DNA from: Ferrovibrio sp.
GTDB taxonomy: Bacteria > Pseudomonadota > Alphaproteobacteria > Ferrovibrionales > Ferrovibrionaceae
Assembly (NCBI RefSeq): GCF_029255545.1
Contig: NZ_JANLJJ010000015.1
Coordinates: 23,424 to 87,423, forward strand
Length of the DNA: 64,000 nucleotides
Reading direction: 5' to 3'
The position numbers and the translations under genes were made by a program. Shown in pieces: positions 32,880 through 41,702 of the stretch (position 1 is the stretch's first letter; the number at the start of each line of letters is the position of its first letter). The notes beneath the pieces were generated by a model that worked only from the letters and a program-made list of their open reading frames with translations, searched no databases and was not told the DNA's origin.

Positions 32880-33205
32880 GGGCCAGGCCGGTCATCCCGC
32901 GCGAGCAGGCCAACCGGGATGTCGAGGATGCGATCGCCTTCTACCTGGGTGAAGGTGCTGAGGCGGCGGCGCTCGACTTCATCGATGCCCTGGAGCAGGC
33001 ATACGCCCATATCGGCCACCTGCCGGCTTCCGGCGCACCCCGCTATGCCCATGAGCTGAACCTGCCCGGCCTGCGCTGCTGGCCGCTGAGTCGCCATCCC
33101 TGGCTGGTTTTCTACATGGAGGGCGCAGACCACATCGATGTCTGGCGCGTCCTGCATGGTAAGCGGGATATTCCGGCGTGGATGATGGGGCCGGAGTTCG
33201 GGTGA
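32876..33205 (+). CDS. ParE/RelE-like toxin (GTG start)
   Basis: REQANRDVEDAIAFYLGEGAEAAALDFIDALEQAYAHIGHLPASGAPRYAHELNLPGLRCWPLSRHPWLVFYME...WRVLHGKRDIP; 4-bp overlap with ParD. Confidence 0.9.
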   Translation: MRARPVIPREQANRDVEDAIAFYLGEGAEAAALDFIDALEQAYAHIGHLPASGAPRYAHELNLPGLRCWPLSRHPWLVFYMEGADHIDVWRVLHGKRDIPAWMMGPEFG

Positions 33206-33401
33206 TAGCCAAGACGCTTTCTGCTGGCTGGCGTCACTCCTAGCTCCAGTTATCTGCCTGCATCCGCACATTCCCCCAAGCAGTGTTCTGTTTTTGTTTG
33301 ATTCGAATATTCGACCTCCAGTATCATATGATTTTCCCGAGTCCCCACTGTATTCCCAATACGGAGTAAGTATTCGGCTAACCTCTACTGGATGTGGTGT
33401 A

Positions 33402-35966
33402 ATGATGGCGGGAAATCGACTAGCCGTCTCTATTCTGGCACCCTTACTGCGAGCAACAGAAGAACCGTGCCCCGTTCTTTTGCTGGGTGCGGGAGCATCC
33501 TTTCGTTCAGGTGTGCCCACAGCTGCAGATGCGGTAAAGCAGATTGCCCGCCTCGTTTACTCGGAGCGGGAATTAGGTGGTTCGCGGCCGCCGGAGCGGG
33601 TAAAGCCGTCCGAATGGGAACCTTGGCTTCAAAATCAGCCATGGTTCATTCATGGGGCTGATAGGCTCGCTGAGAATTTTCCGCTCGCAGTCGAACACCT
33701 TCTTTATCCCGCTGATTTTCGGAAGCGCGTCATTCTGGAATTGATGCGCCCACGAAACGTTATTAGCGCCGGCTATGGCGTACTTTCAGATTTCGTCATG
33801 CGAGGATTGATTCGAACGATTCTCACCACAAATTTCGATCCTTGCCTTCCCGATGCACTGAGAGCACGGCAACCGCATATCCGGCATATTCACGAGGTCA
33901 ATCGTACACCGACTGACTTTGATCAATTTAATGTATTTAACAAATGCCAAATCGTTTGGCTGCATGGCCGCGCAGAGCACTATTCCGACAAAAATGCAGC
34001 CGGAGAGATCGGTGCGCCTGATCCCGAATTGGTGTCATTACTTCGTCCGTTGCTCGACAGCTCACCTATCATTGTCATCGGCTATCGCGGTACCGAGCCT
34101 TCGATCATGGAGGGTATATTCGCACAGATCAAAGCTGGCCGACTTGATTTTCCACACGGAGTCTATTGGTGCATTCGGCGCGGAGAAACACCGCATCCGA
34201 ACGTTGAAGCCTTGAGACGCCGCCTGGGCCAGAATTTCACCTTGCTAGAAATAGATGGGTTTGATGAGCTCCTGACCGATCTTTCACAAGAGCTTGTAGA
34301 TTTTGATCGTTATCATGCGAGCAATATAAATCCGCCGTCGGTTCATCAGTTTCACGCGTTTGACGAACGTGTGTTGGACACGGCCTCCCTTGATGATCTT
34401 GACTTGGATTTGGCCCTGCCGGTATTGCGGCAGTATTGCGAGAAACTTAAGCGAGCGCCTGTTAGTCGAGACACCTTGTTGGCACTGATGAGGGAGCAGG
34501 GCCTTCTAGTTCAGAGCGATGGAAAGGACAAGGTGACAACTGGCGCTATTCTACTTTTTGGCAAGCGCCCTCAGGATTTCTTCCCTCATGCAGTCGTGGC
34601 GGTGACTGAGGCAGGAAAGAAGCGTGAGATATATGAAGGCAATCTAATCAGCCAACACAGACAGCTTCTGGAAAAGCTTGAAACACCTGAAGTCAATCCA
34701 CTACTGAAAGTCAAGAAGCGCCGCCAACATGATGAGCAGCCTGCTTATCCGCCACGCGCACTTGTCGAGCTACTAGTCAATATGTTGGTCCACCGGGATT
34801 ACGAGGCTCGAGAGCCGGCTTGCATAGACATTCAGCTAGGCTCTGAGATTGCATTTTTGAACCCGGGCTCGTTAACCAAGAAACTTGCCGGGCAATTTAC
34901 CATCGAACGAGACGGGCGCATTGTCGTTTCAGAAAACGTTACAGATCAGCGTAATCCGTCACTTTGCGACATCTTCTTCGGGATAAGCGCGATGGAACGC
35001 GCCGGCACGGGCTTGATCGACGTTGGCCAACTCATGCAGGAGTGCGGAGGGCGGTGCGCGTTCTATAATTACGACGCAGATGCACGGTTTGAAGCAAAGA
35101 TTGCTCCGCCTCAAGCATCGGCTGGCTCGCGCAGTATCGCCCGCTCGGAAGTGCCAACCGGCATGTACATCTTGAATGCCATACCCTTCTCCGTCATTCC
35201 CGACGCACTATCAATCATCCAGTTAAAGATGCACTGGCGTGAACGCCCTCGGGATTTCGACTTCTCTGAATGCGGAACATTCGTTGCTAGAGGTGACACG
35301 CTGTGGAGCTTCGCGCCCCTGCCTCTTCTAGCGGCACAACTTTCGCCAATAATTGATGTGGATGCCAGCGTCACCGTCGCACGCGAAGAAGTTGAGGCTT
35401 CTCCAGATGCAAAGCGCGTCTTGTCTTGGTTGCTGCGAAATCATTGGGAGCGCCATTTACTGAGCTTCAAGCAAGACGGCCTGATCCTGGAGAGGGGGCA
35501 TAAGCATCGCGCTTACTTTGAAGGCCGGAATGGTGACGGACGAACTGTCGTCTGGAATGGTCAGCGAAAAGGCAATCGACGGGATGTCGTCAAGAGGCGT
35601 GGTGAAGGTGTTCGTACATGGTTTGAGAATGAGGGTATAAGCTACGAGATTGTTCAAATCGGTGGGCATTGGTGCGTTCGCATTAAGCCATTTTATATGT
35701 TCACTGGAAAGAACTCCCGCTCGCCATTACCGTCGTTCACGCGCGCTGCAAAAGCGACGAGTCGCATGAAATTTGACCGCAACAAGAATGTTGAAGGCGA
35801 TTTAGCATTCTGGAGCAGCTTTTTAGGGCGCGGGAACGAAACAATAAACATAGGCCATCAGCATGTGGACGACCTTATCCTCGATTCGTCATTTCTAACC
35901 GTAGAAGTGCCAGAGATAGGACTTATCGATGATGGATCTGAAGATCAAAATCGAATGCCTGCCTGA
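33402..35966 (+). CDS. SIR2 - RecG-C/HATPase_c_4-like - APAZ protein (partner of short pAgo, system 1)
   Basis: SIR2: PVLLLGAGASFRSGVPTAADA, ILTTNFDP, VWLHG, IIVIGYRGTEPSIM. Middle: GAILLFGKRPQDFFPHAVVAV...PPRALVELLVNMLVHRDYEAREPACIDIQLGSEIAFLNPGSL...RNPSLCDIFFGISAMERAGTGLIDVGQLMQECGG. C-terminal ~300 aa in APAZ position before the pAgo ORF. An upstream in-frame ATG exists at 33294. Confidence 0.85.
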   Translation: MMAGNRLAVSILAPLLRATEEPCPVLLLGAGASFRSGVPTAADAVKQIARLVYSERELGGSRPPERVKPSEWEPWLQNQPWFIHGADRLAENFPLAVEHLLYPADFRKRVILELMRPRNVISAGYGVLSDFVMRGLIRTILTTNFDPCLPDALRARQPHIRHIHEVNRTPTDFDQFNVFNKCQIVWLHGRAEHYSDKNAAGEIGAPDPELVSLLRPLLDSSPIIVIGYRGTEPSIMEGIFAQIKAGRLDFPHGVYWCIRRGETPHPNVEALRRRLGQNFTLLEIDGFDELLTDLSQELVDFDRYHASNINPPSVHQFHAFDERVLDTASLDDLDLDLALPVLRQYCEKLKRAPVSRDTLLALMREQGLLVQSDGKDKVTTGAILLFGKRPQDFFPHAVVAVTEAGKKREIYEGNLISQHRQLLEKLETPEVNPLLKVKKRRQHDEQPAYPPRALVELLVNMLVHRDYEAREPACIDIQLGSEIAFLNPGSLTKKLAGQFTIERDGRIVVSENVTDQRNPSLCDIFFGISAMERAGTGLIDVGQLMQECGGRCAFYNYDADARFEAKIAPPQASAGSRSIARSEVPTGMYILNAIPFSVIPDALSIIQLKMHWRERPRDFDFSECGTFVARGDTLWSFAPLPLLAAQLSPIIDVDASVTVAREEVEASPDAKRVLSWLLRNHWERHLLSFKQDGLILERGHKHRAYFEGRNGDGRTVVWNGQRKGNRRDVVKRRGEGVRTWFENEGISYEIVQIGGHWCVRIKPFYMFTGKNSRSPLPSFTRAAKATSRMKFDRNKNVEGDLAFWSSFLGRGNETINIGHQHVDDLILDSSFLTVEVPEIGLIDDGSEDQNRMPA

Positions 35967-37437
35967 GCCAAAGCTACTATTTGGCAGAGGCGAAACCGGC
36001 GTCGAGCCGCGCCGCATTATGGCAAAAGTGGGCGCCGCTGACGCTGTTACACCAAAGGAAATTCGTATCGCACTGGTTGGGCCTTCCGAAGAGGTGCAAT
36101 TAGCCCGTGGTTGGTTGCCAAGACTCAATAGTTTGGCGATTGCGCGAGAGAGAAGCGCTCGGCGCTACCGCGATTGGCCCGGTGCTCCAAAGGCGCTAGG
36201 TGTGACGTTTGTGATCGAAGATCGTTTTGTACGCCCTTTAGATGACGAGAAATTCCGGCTGGCACTCAGCAAATCCTCCCCTTCGGAGAAATTTGATGAA
36301 CTATTAGATTTATTCGACTCGAAAATTCAGGCCTTTTTCGGTGATGTCCGCCCTGATTGCATCATTGTCTGCCTTCCCGATGAGGCGGCAGACATGAGAA
36401 TCAGCAACCCACGGCTTTCCACGGGGGAGCGGTTAGCTCTCGAGCGCTTGCAACGTGAAGAGGAAAACGACCAGCTTTCTTTATTCCAACCAACATCGGA
36501 GGAGCAAAAGGCAGCCGAAGACCTACGAACACAGGCTGAAGATCTGTTATTTCGCACCTTTTACCGGGCGCTGAAGGCTCGGATTATGACACACCAGAAT
36601 CCAGTTCCGATTCAGGTTGTGCGACGAGATACCTTTGTTCGCCCCGACAATGAGGGACAGAGCTACGCGACCCGCGCATGGAATTTGGCCCTTTCCTTAT
36701 ACTATAAATCTGGTCACGAACCTTGGAGGCCGGCAAGCCTACCAAGTAACACCTGTTTCATCGGCATTTCCTTTCATCACCTTAAGAGACGCGAGGGTGA
36801 GGTCGTCTACGCCAGTGTGGCGCAAGCTTTCTCAAATGAGATAGAGCCATTTGCCCTTAAGGGCTCGACACTGCCTCACGATCAGCGAGGTGAAGACCGA
36901 CAACCCTACCTCAAAGAAGCCCAAGCAGCCGAGCTGATGAAGGGGGTCCTTGACAAATACGAGTCTCTTGCGGGCATCTTGCCTTCTCGTGTTGTCGTTC
37001 ACAAGACGAGCGGTTATGCCGCTGAGGAAGAAGCCGGATTCCGTCGCGCCGCCGAACAACGCGTTCCAGTTTGCGATCTCATCTGGTTGAGAAGTACCGC
37101 ATTCGGGTTGATACGCAAAGGGACTCAGGAGCCATGGCGAGGGACGTTGTGTACAATTGGGGATGAATCGTACTTATTTACCAGCGGATATGTACCATGG
37201 TGGGATGAATATCCTGGCCCGCATATTCCGGCGCCGCTTCAGATTGGCTCCTGCGGCCCGACTAATATTCGAGAACGAGCACAGGAGATTTTAGCTCTGA
37301 CCAAAATGAACTGGAATTCCAGTGAAGGTATAGGGCGTCATCCGATCACTATCTCGTTCGCACGCAAGGTCGGCATGCTAATGACTGAGCTATCCGATAA
37401 TCAGACGCCTAACCCTTCATATCGATTTTATATGTAG
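35929..37437 (+). CDS. Short prokaryotic Argonaute (MID-PIWI), system 1, predicted catalytically inactive
   Basis: Shares EPKLLF, (C)FIGISF, RVVVHKTS, ALTKMNWNS, PITISFARKVG and C-terminal YRFYM with the island 2 pAgo; overlaps the upstream SIR2-APAZ ORF by 38 bp. Confidence 0.85.
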   Translation: MMDLKIKIECLPEPKLLFGRGETGVEPRRIMAKVGAADAVTPKEIRIALVGPSEEVQLARGWLPRLNSLAIARERSARRYRDWPGAPKALGVTFVIEDRFVRPLDDEKFRLALSKSSPSEKFDELLDLFDSKIQAFFGDVRPDCIIVCLPDEAADMRISNPRLSTGERLALERLQREEENDQLSLFQPTSEEQKAAEDLRTQAEDLLFRTFYRALKARIMTHQNPVPIQVVRRDTFVRPDNEGQSYATRAWNLALSLYYKSGHEPWRPASLPSNTCFIGISFHHLKRREGEVVYASVAQAFSNEIEPFALKGSTLPHDQRGEDRQPYLKEAQAAELMKGVLDKYESLAGILPSRVVVHKTSGYAAEEEAGFRRAAEQRVPVCDLIWLRSTAFGLIRKGTQEPWRGTLCTIGDESYLFTSGYVPWWDEYPGPHIPAPLQIGSCGPTNIRERAQEILALTKMNWNSSEGIGRHPITISFARKVGMLMTELSDNQTPNPSYRFYM

Positions 37438-37537
37438 CGCCTAAAAAACCGCTCCTATTTGCACCCGCATTTTCACGGAATATTGGCCAGTATCCGCCCC
37501 CCCTAGTCCTCTCCATTATCCATCTTCGAAGCACACA

Positions 37538-37557
37538 CTTGCCACACCTATGCCACA
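37538..37557. repeat. Island-2-type arm-site sequence inside island 1 (CTTGCCACACCTATGCCACA)
   Basis: One mismatch to 56199..56218 (CTTGCCACACCTGTGCCACA) at the right end of island 2; related to CTTGCCACAACGTTGCCACAACAA at 39000..39023. Confidence 0.7.
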
Positions 37558-37579
37558 CGGGCGGTGCGGAAAGCCGCTC

Positions 37580-38638
37580 TCACCCCAGCGAGTACCACGC
37601 CCCCCGCGCCTTGCCGTGCCGGCGGATGCGCCCCTCCGCTGTGAGGTCGCGCAAACGGACCTTGAGCGTGTTGCGGTTGGCGCCGGTGATCTGCGCGATC
37701 TGCGCGATGGTGAGGCGGTGCTGGTCGCGCAGGGCTTTGAGTATCCTGAGCGACAGCTCGGGCAGATCGGCATCCCTGCCCTGCTGCTGCCGCTCGCGCT
37801 CCAGCCGCGCGGCGAGACCGTCCTTCTGCCGCTTGAGACACCGCAGGAAAAAGCCCAGCCAGGGCTCCCAGTCGGGCGTCTCGCCCTTCAGCGTCGTCTG
37901 GGTGCGCCGCAGGGCCTTGTAGTAGAGGTCCTTGTTCTCCTCGATCACACGCTCCAGCGAGGCGTATGGCACATAGGCATATCCGGCCCGCAGCAGCAGC
38001 AGCGAGGTGAGCACGCGCGACAGCCGTCCGTTGCCGTCCTGGAAGGGATGGATGGCCAGGAAGGCCACGATGAAGGTGGCGATGATGAGCAGCGGATGAA
38101 GGGCCTCTTCCTCCAGCGCCTTGCGCGTCCAGGCGACCAGCTCTTCCATCTCGCGCGGCGTGTCGAAGGGCGAAGCCGTCTCGAACACCACACCGATCTC
38201 GCGGCCCTCCTCATCGAAGGCCACGACATTGTTGGGCAGTGTCTTGTAGGTGCCGCGATGGCGCTCGTCCTTGTCGCTGTGCCGCAGCAGGGTCTGGTGC
38301 AGCTGCCGGATGTGGTTCTCGGTCAGGCGCAGATCGGCATAAGCCTCGAAGACGAGATCCATGGCCTCGGCATAGCCGGCGACCTCCTGCTCGTCGCGCG
38401 TCCGGAAGGAGTCCATCGTGAGCGCCCGCGAGAGCAGGTCTTCCACCTCGGCATCCGAGAGCCTGGCGCCTTCGATGCGCGTGGACGAGCCGACGCTCTC
38501 GATCGTCGCCACCTTGCGCAGGGCGTTGAGGCGGTCCGGCGAGAGCGTTTTGAGGGCCTCCCACCGCCCCTTGAACTCATCGATTTCGGCGATGAGCTTC
38601 ACGAGGTCGGGGCCGAGGGTGATCCTGGGCTCCCTCAT
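37580..38638 (-). CDS. Fic-family protein (AMPylase-like) with C-terminal wHTH
   Basis: IHPFQDGNGRLSRVL Fic motif; GTYKTLPNNVV; C-terminal LTIAQIAQITGANRNTLKVRLRDLTAEGRIRRHG. Confidence 0.93.
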   Translation of the reverse strand: MREPRITLGPDLVKLIAEIDEFKGRWEALKTLSPDRLNALRKVATIESVGSSTRIEGARLSDAEVEDLLSRALTMDSFRTRDEQEVAGYAEAMDLVFEAYADLRLTENHIRQLHQTLLRHSDKDERHRGTYKTLPNNVVAFDEEGREIGVVFETASPFDTPREMEELVAWTRKALEEEALHPLLIIATFIVAFLAIHPFQDGNGRLSRVLTSLLLLRAGYAYVPYASLERVIEENKDLYYKALRRTQTTLKGETPDWEPWLGFFLRCLKRQKDGLAARLERERQQQGRDADLPELSLRILKALRDQHRLTIAQIAQITGANRNTLKVRLRDLTAEGRIRRHGKARGAWYSLG

Positions 38639-38906
38639 GTCTGGGGCATCCGCATATCCAATTTCATACCCGATTATACCCAATAATGCCCAATTTGCAC
38701 CGGCCTTCTTTGGACGTCTTTTGGATATTTATGGATATGGAATTGGGTATCTGCCCAGGGCTATCCAGCCGCCGCAATTCGCAGGGATGCGGTCAGGCGG
38801 CCCGGGATACGCCTCTTGCCCCTGTCACGCCCGACTGCTACACATTGTGTAACAGTTACAGGCGGTTAGCCTGCTAACCCATTGATCCGTAAGGAGCCAC
38901 GAAAAA

Positions 38907-38936
38907 GGGTTCGATTCCCCTCGGCTCCACCAATTT
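38907..38936 (+). repeat. Middle att site (junction of island 1 and island 2)
   Basis: GGGTTCGATTCCCCTCGGCTCCACCAATTT identical to 20083..20112; only the tRNA 3' end, no full tRNA. Confidence 0.92.
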
Positions 38937-39011
38937 TCCACCTTGAAAAACAGTGACTTGCCCGTGAGGAATCTCGGGTCGAGTGCATCATGAAGGCTGC
39001 TTGCCACAACG

Positions 39012-40025
39012 TTGCCACAACAACGGGATGGCATGGCATCAATTCGCAAGCGTGGAACCGCGTGGGAGGTTCAGGTCCGTCGTCGCGGCCTGTCATCTGT
39101 CACCAAGAGCTTTCAATCTCGCAAGACAGCCGAGATATGGGCGCGGCAAATCGAGCAGGAGATCGAGCGCACCGGCGTGGTGGTGGATCGTGAACCACTA
39201 CGTTCGACCGTGTTACGCGATCTTTGTGAACGATACGAACGGGAAGTGTCATCGAAGAAACGGGCCGGAGACCGAGATGTATACTTCTTTCGCAATATCG
39301 TTCGCAGCCCTTTAGGTCGCCTGACTCTCGACAACCTCAGACCAGAAAATGTGGCTGCCTATAGAGACCTGCGCTTGAAGGCTGTAGGTCCGGCCACGGT
39401 CTGCCGTGAGCTTGCTCTCCTGCGCCATGTCTTGGAGATCAGTCGCAAGGAATGGGGTTACCCGTTCACGAGCAACCCGGTCAAAGATATTCGCTTCCCT
39501 CGATTGCCGCCGCACCGCACTCGCCGCCCGACGAGTGAAGAACTCGGACGGATTCTGGATGTGGCCAAGACATACCCAAACCCGCTCGTTACACCCCTGA
39601 TTGTTCTTGCACTGGAAACCGGCATGCGGCGTGGTGAACTGCTCGCCGCTCGATGGGATGGCCTGAGCACGCAGGACGCCACGCTCCACCTTCCGATAAC
39701 GAAGAATGGCTTCCCCCGCCTCGTTCCTCTGTCACCCGTCGCACTTGCAACTATCTCGGCCCTACATCAATCCGATGATCGAATCCTGCCGATTTCGGAC
39801 AATGCGGCACGCCTTGCGTGGGGGCGGATACTGAAACGAGCCGGCGTGAAAGACCTTCATTTTCATGATCTGCGACATGAAGCTATCAGCCGCTTTTTCG
39901 AACTAGGACTTTCAATCACAGAAGTCGCGACAATCAGTGGTCATCGCGACTTCAGAATGCTTTTCCGGTACACCCATCCCCGAGCGTCAGAAATCGCCCG
40001 GAAACTCGCCGCGAGACCGCATTGA
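39012..40025 (+). CDS. Tyrosine recombinase/integrase of island 2
   Basis: MASIRKRGTAWEVQVRRRGLSSVTKSFQSRKTAEIWARQIE...LETGMRRGELLAARWDGL...LHFHDLRHEAISRFFELGLSITEVATISGHRDFRMLFRYTH. Confidence 0.93.
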   Translation: MPQQRDGMASIRKRGTAWEVQVRRRGLSSVTKSFQSRKTAEIWARQIEQEIERTGVVVDREPLRSTVLRDLCERYEREVSSKKRAGDRDVYFFRNIVRSPLGRLTLDNLRPENVAAYRDLRLKAVGPATVCRELALLRHVLEISRKEWGYPFTSNPVKDIRFPRLPPHRTRRPTSEELGRILDVAKTYPNPLVTPLIVLALETGMRRGELLAARWDGLSTQDATLHLPITKNGFPRLVPLSPVALATISALHQSDDRILPISDNAARLAWGRILKRAGVKDLHFHDLRHEAISRFFELGLSITEVATISGHRDFRMLFRYTHPRASEIARKLAARPH

Positions 40026-40052
40026 GATGTCGACCTGCAATGAGGCGAGCAG

Positions 40053-40316
40053 TTAGCGAGGCCCCTTCGGACCCTTTGGCAGCGCCTTTAGGGGCTTTTC
40101 CTTGACCTGTGGTTGGGCGAGCAGATCGCGGACATGGCCACCAAGGGCCTGTGCGAGACGGTCCATAGTATCCAGCGTCGGGTTAACTTCACCTTTTTCG
40201 AGCCGCCAGACGTAGCTTCGCGCGATCCCGGCGTCCTCGGCCAAATCCTCTTGCGACACCCGTTTTAGAAGCCTCATCCGCTTGAGGTTATGGGCAACCA
40301 GTTTCTGCGCATCCAT
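40053..40316 (-). CDS. XRE-family HTH regulator
   Basis: MDAQKLVAHNLKRMRLLKRVSQEDLAEDAGIARSYVWRLEKGEVNPTLDTMDRLAQALG. Confidence 0.88.
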   Translation of the reverse strand: MDAQKLVAHNLKRMRLLKRVSQEDLAEDAGIARSYVWRLEKGEVNPTLDTMDRLAQALGGHVRDLLAQPQVKEKPLKALPKGPKGPR

Positions 40317-40387
40317 TCGCGGACGGCATCATCTTGGCAACTCCAATACCACTTACTATAATACGGGGTATTATACTGGGGGAACTA

Positions 40388-40855
40388 ATGGACTCCGACC
40401 GGCAACCAGACGGACCAGCCAACACCGCAACCACCCCGTCCTCGCCCTTATTGTCGGGTAGCCTCATCGGGAATCTGTTTCGACTGGCATTCGTCGCCTT
40501 CGCCACGGTAATGGCCGGGTACTGGCTTCTGAAGCCTTATGTGAATTTTGATGCGTGGTTCGAAGCGGCATATGTCAAGGACTGCAAAGCCTTGGTGTCT
40601 CAATCGGACGGTGTCCGGAATTTCCGCGTCGAATTCCAGAAGATCGAAGCTGGTGAGACCTACAAGGTAGGCGATCCCGCTCGCACCACCGGTTATTACA
40701 CCGCCTTACGAATGATTTATGGCCAAGGACGAGAAGTCGTTCACTGCCACGCGGACATTGGCAAGCATTTCACCAAAGCCGAAATCACACTTCCGGGGAT
40801 TGGCTGTATTCGCCATTTCCCATCTGGCCAACGCGAAATTCGCCCGGCCTGCTGA
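40388..40855 (+). CDS. Hypothetical single-TM protein
   Basis: LFRLAFVAFATVMAGYWLLKPYVNF TM followed by a soluble domain. Confidence 0.5.
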   Translation: MDSDRQPDGPANTATTPSSPLLSGSLIGNLFRLAFVAFATVMAGYWLLKPYVNFDAWFEAAYVKDCKALVSQSDGVRNFRVEFQKIEAGETYKVGDPARTTGYYTALRMIYGQGREVVHCHADIGKHFTKAEITLPGIGCIRHFPSGQREIRPAC

Positions 40856-40874
40856 CTGGAACAAGGTGGAGAGA

Positions 40875-41690
40875 ATGATGCGCACCTGTATTCCTGCTGT
40901 CCTGCTGATGTTGGTTGCAGTATTTGCAGCACAAGAAGCCCGTGCAGATGAGACTACGGAACTGAATCGCGTCTGGGCCAACACCTTGGTGGTGATCCCG
41001 CAAGAGCCAGATGTGTATTTCTATCGTGCTGAACGAAACCTCGATCTCGCAATTGAGAAGCTGGCGCCGGGCAAGAAGTATCCGGCCGTGGTATTCCTGC
41101 ACGGTTGCTCCGGCTTATCCCTAGGCTCAACGCAAGTCACGCGCATGGTCCATGACATGGCTGCAGCCGGATTCGTGGTGTTTGCCCCGAACTCGCTGGA
41201 TCGCCCCCATCCGCCTTACTGCGATCCCAAGACCCTGAAGTCTTACATCGACTTCAACAAGGTGGGGCTCCGAATCGCCGAGGCAAAAATGGTGCGCCAG
41301 CGCATTGCTGAGTTCGGCTGGATCGACACCCAGAGCATATTTCTGGCTGGCCACAGTATGGGCGGAATGACCACCCACAACTACACGGCTGCCGATCACT
41401 TCCGGGGGTATGTCGTGCTTGGCTACCATTGCGGACCACATACGGACCGCCGACTGGAAGGCATCAAGACACCTGCCGGTCGCCCCATCCTGTCAGTGCT
41501 GGGAGACGCAGACGAGTGGTTCGCAGGCGGTCCAAATCGTGCCGTCAATTGCGGTCAATACATGCGCGCCCATCCCGCCGGGAAGTCGGTCGTCCTGAAG
41601 GGAGCGCCACACGACATCTCGGCGCATCCAGATGGGATGAAGCTGGTGGTCGAATTCCTGCGGTCGAACTCCGTTACTTCTCATCAATGA
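40875..41690 (+). CDS. Secreted dienelactone-hydrolase-like alpha/beta hydrolase
   Basis: Signal peptide MMRTCIPAVLLMLVAVFAAQEARA; YPAVVFLHGCSGL; FLAGHSMGGMTTHNY; GDADEW; GAPHD. Confidence 0.75.
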   Translation: MMRTCIPAVLLMLVAVFAAQEARADETTELNRVWANTLVVIPQEPDVYFYRAERNLDLAIEKLAPGKKYPAVVFLHGCSGLSLGSTQVTRMVHDMAAAGFVVFAPNSLDRPHPPYCDPKTLKSYIDFNKVGLRIAEAKMVRQRIAEFGWIDTQSIFLAGHSMGGMTTHNYTAADHFRGYVVLGYHCGPHTDRRLEGIKTPAGRPILSVLGDADEWFAGGPNRAVNCGQYMRAHPAGKSVVLKGAPHDISAHPDGMKLVVEFLRSNSVTSHQ

Positions 41691-41702
41691 TGGGGCAAGG
41701 CG

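Noticed and set aside
38907-38936. Possible second tRNA gene
   Set aside because: Only the T-arm/acceptor 3' part is present; no D-arm, anticodon arm or 5' acceptor strand, so it is an att duplication.
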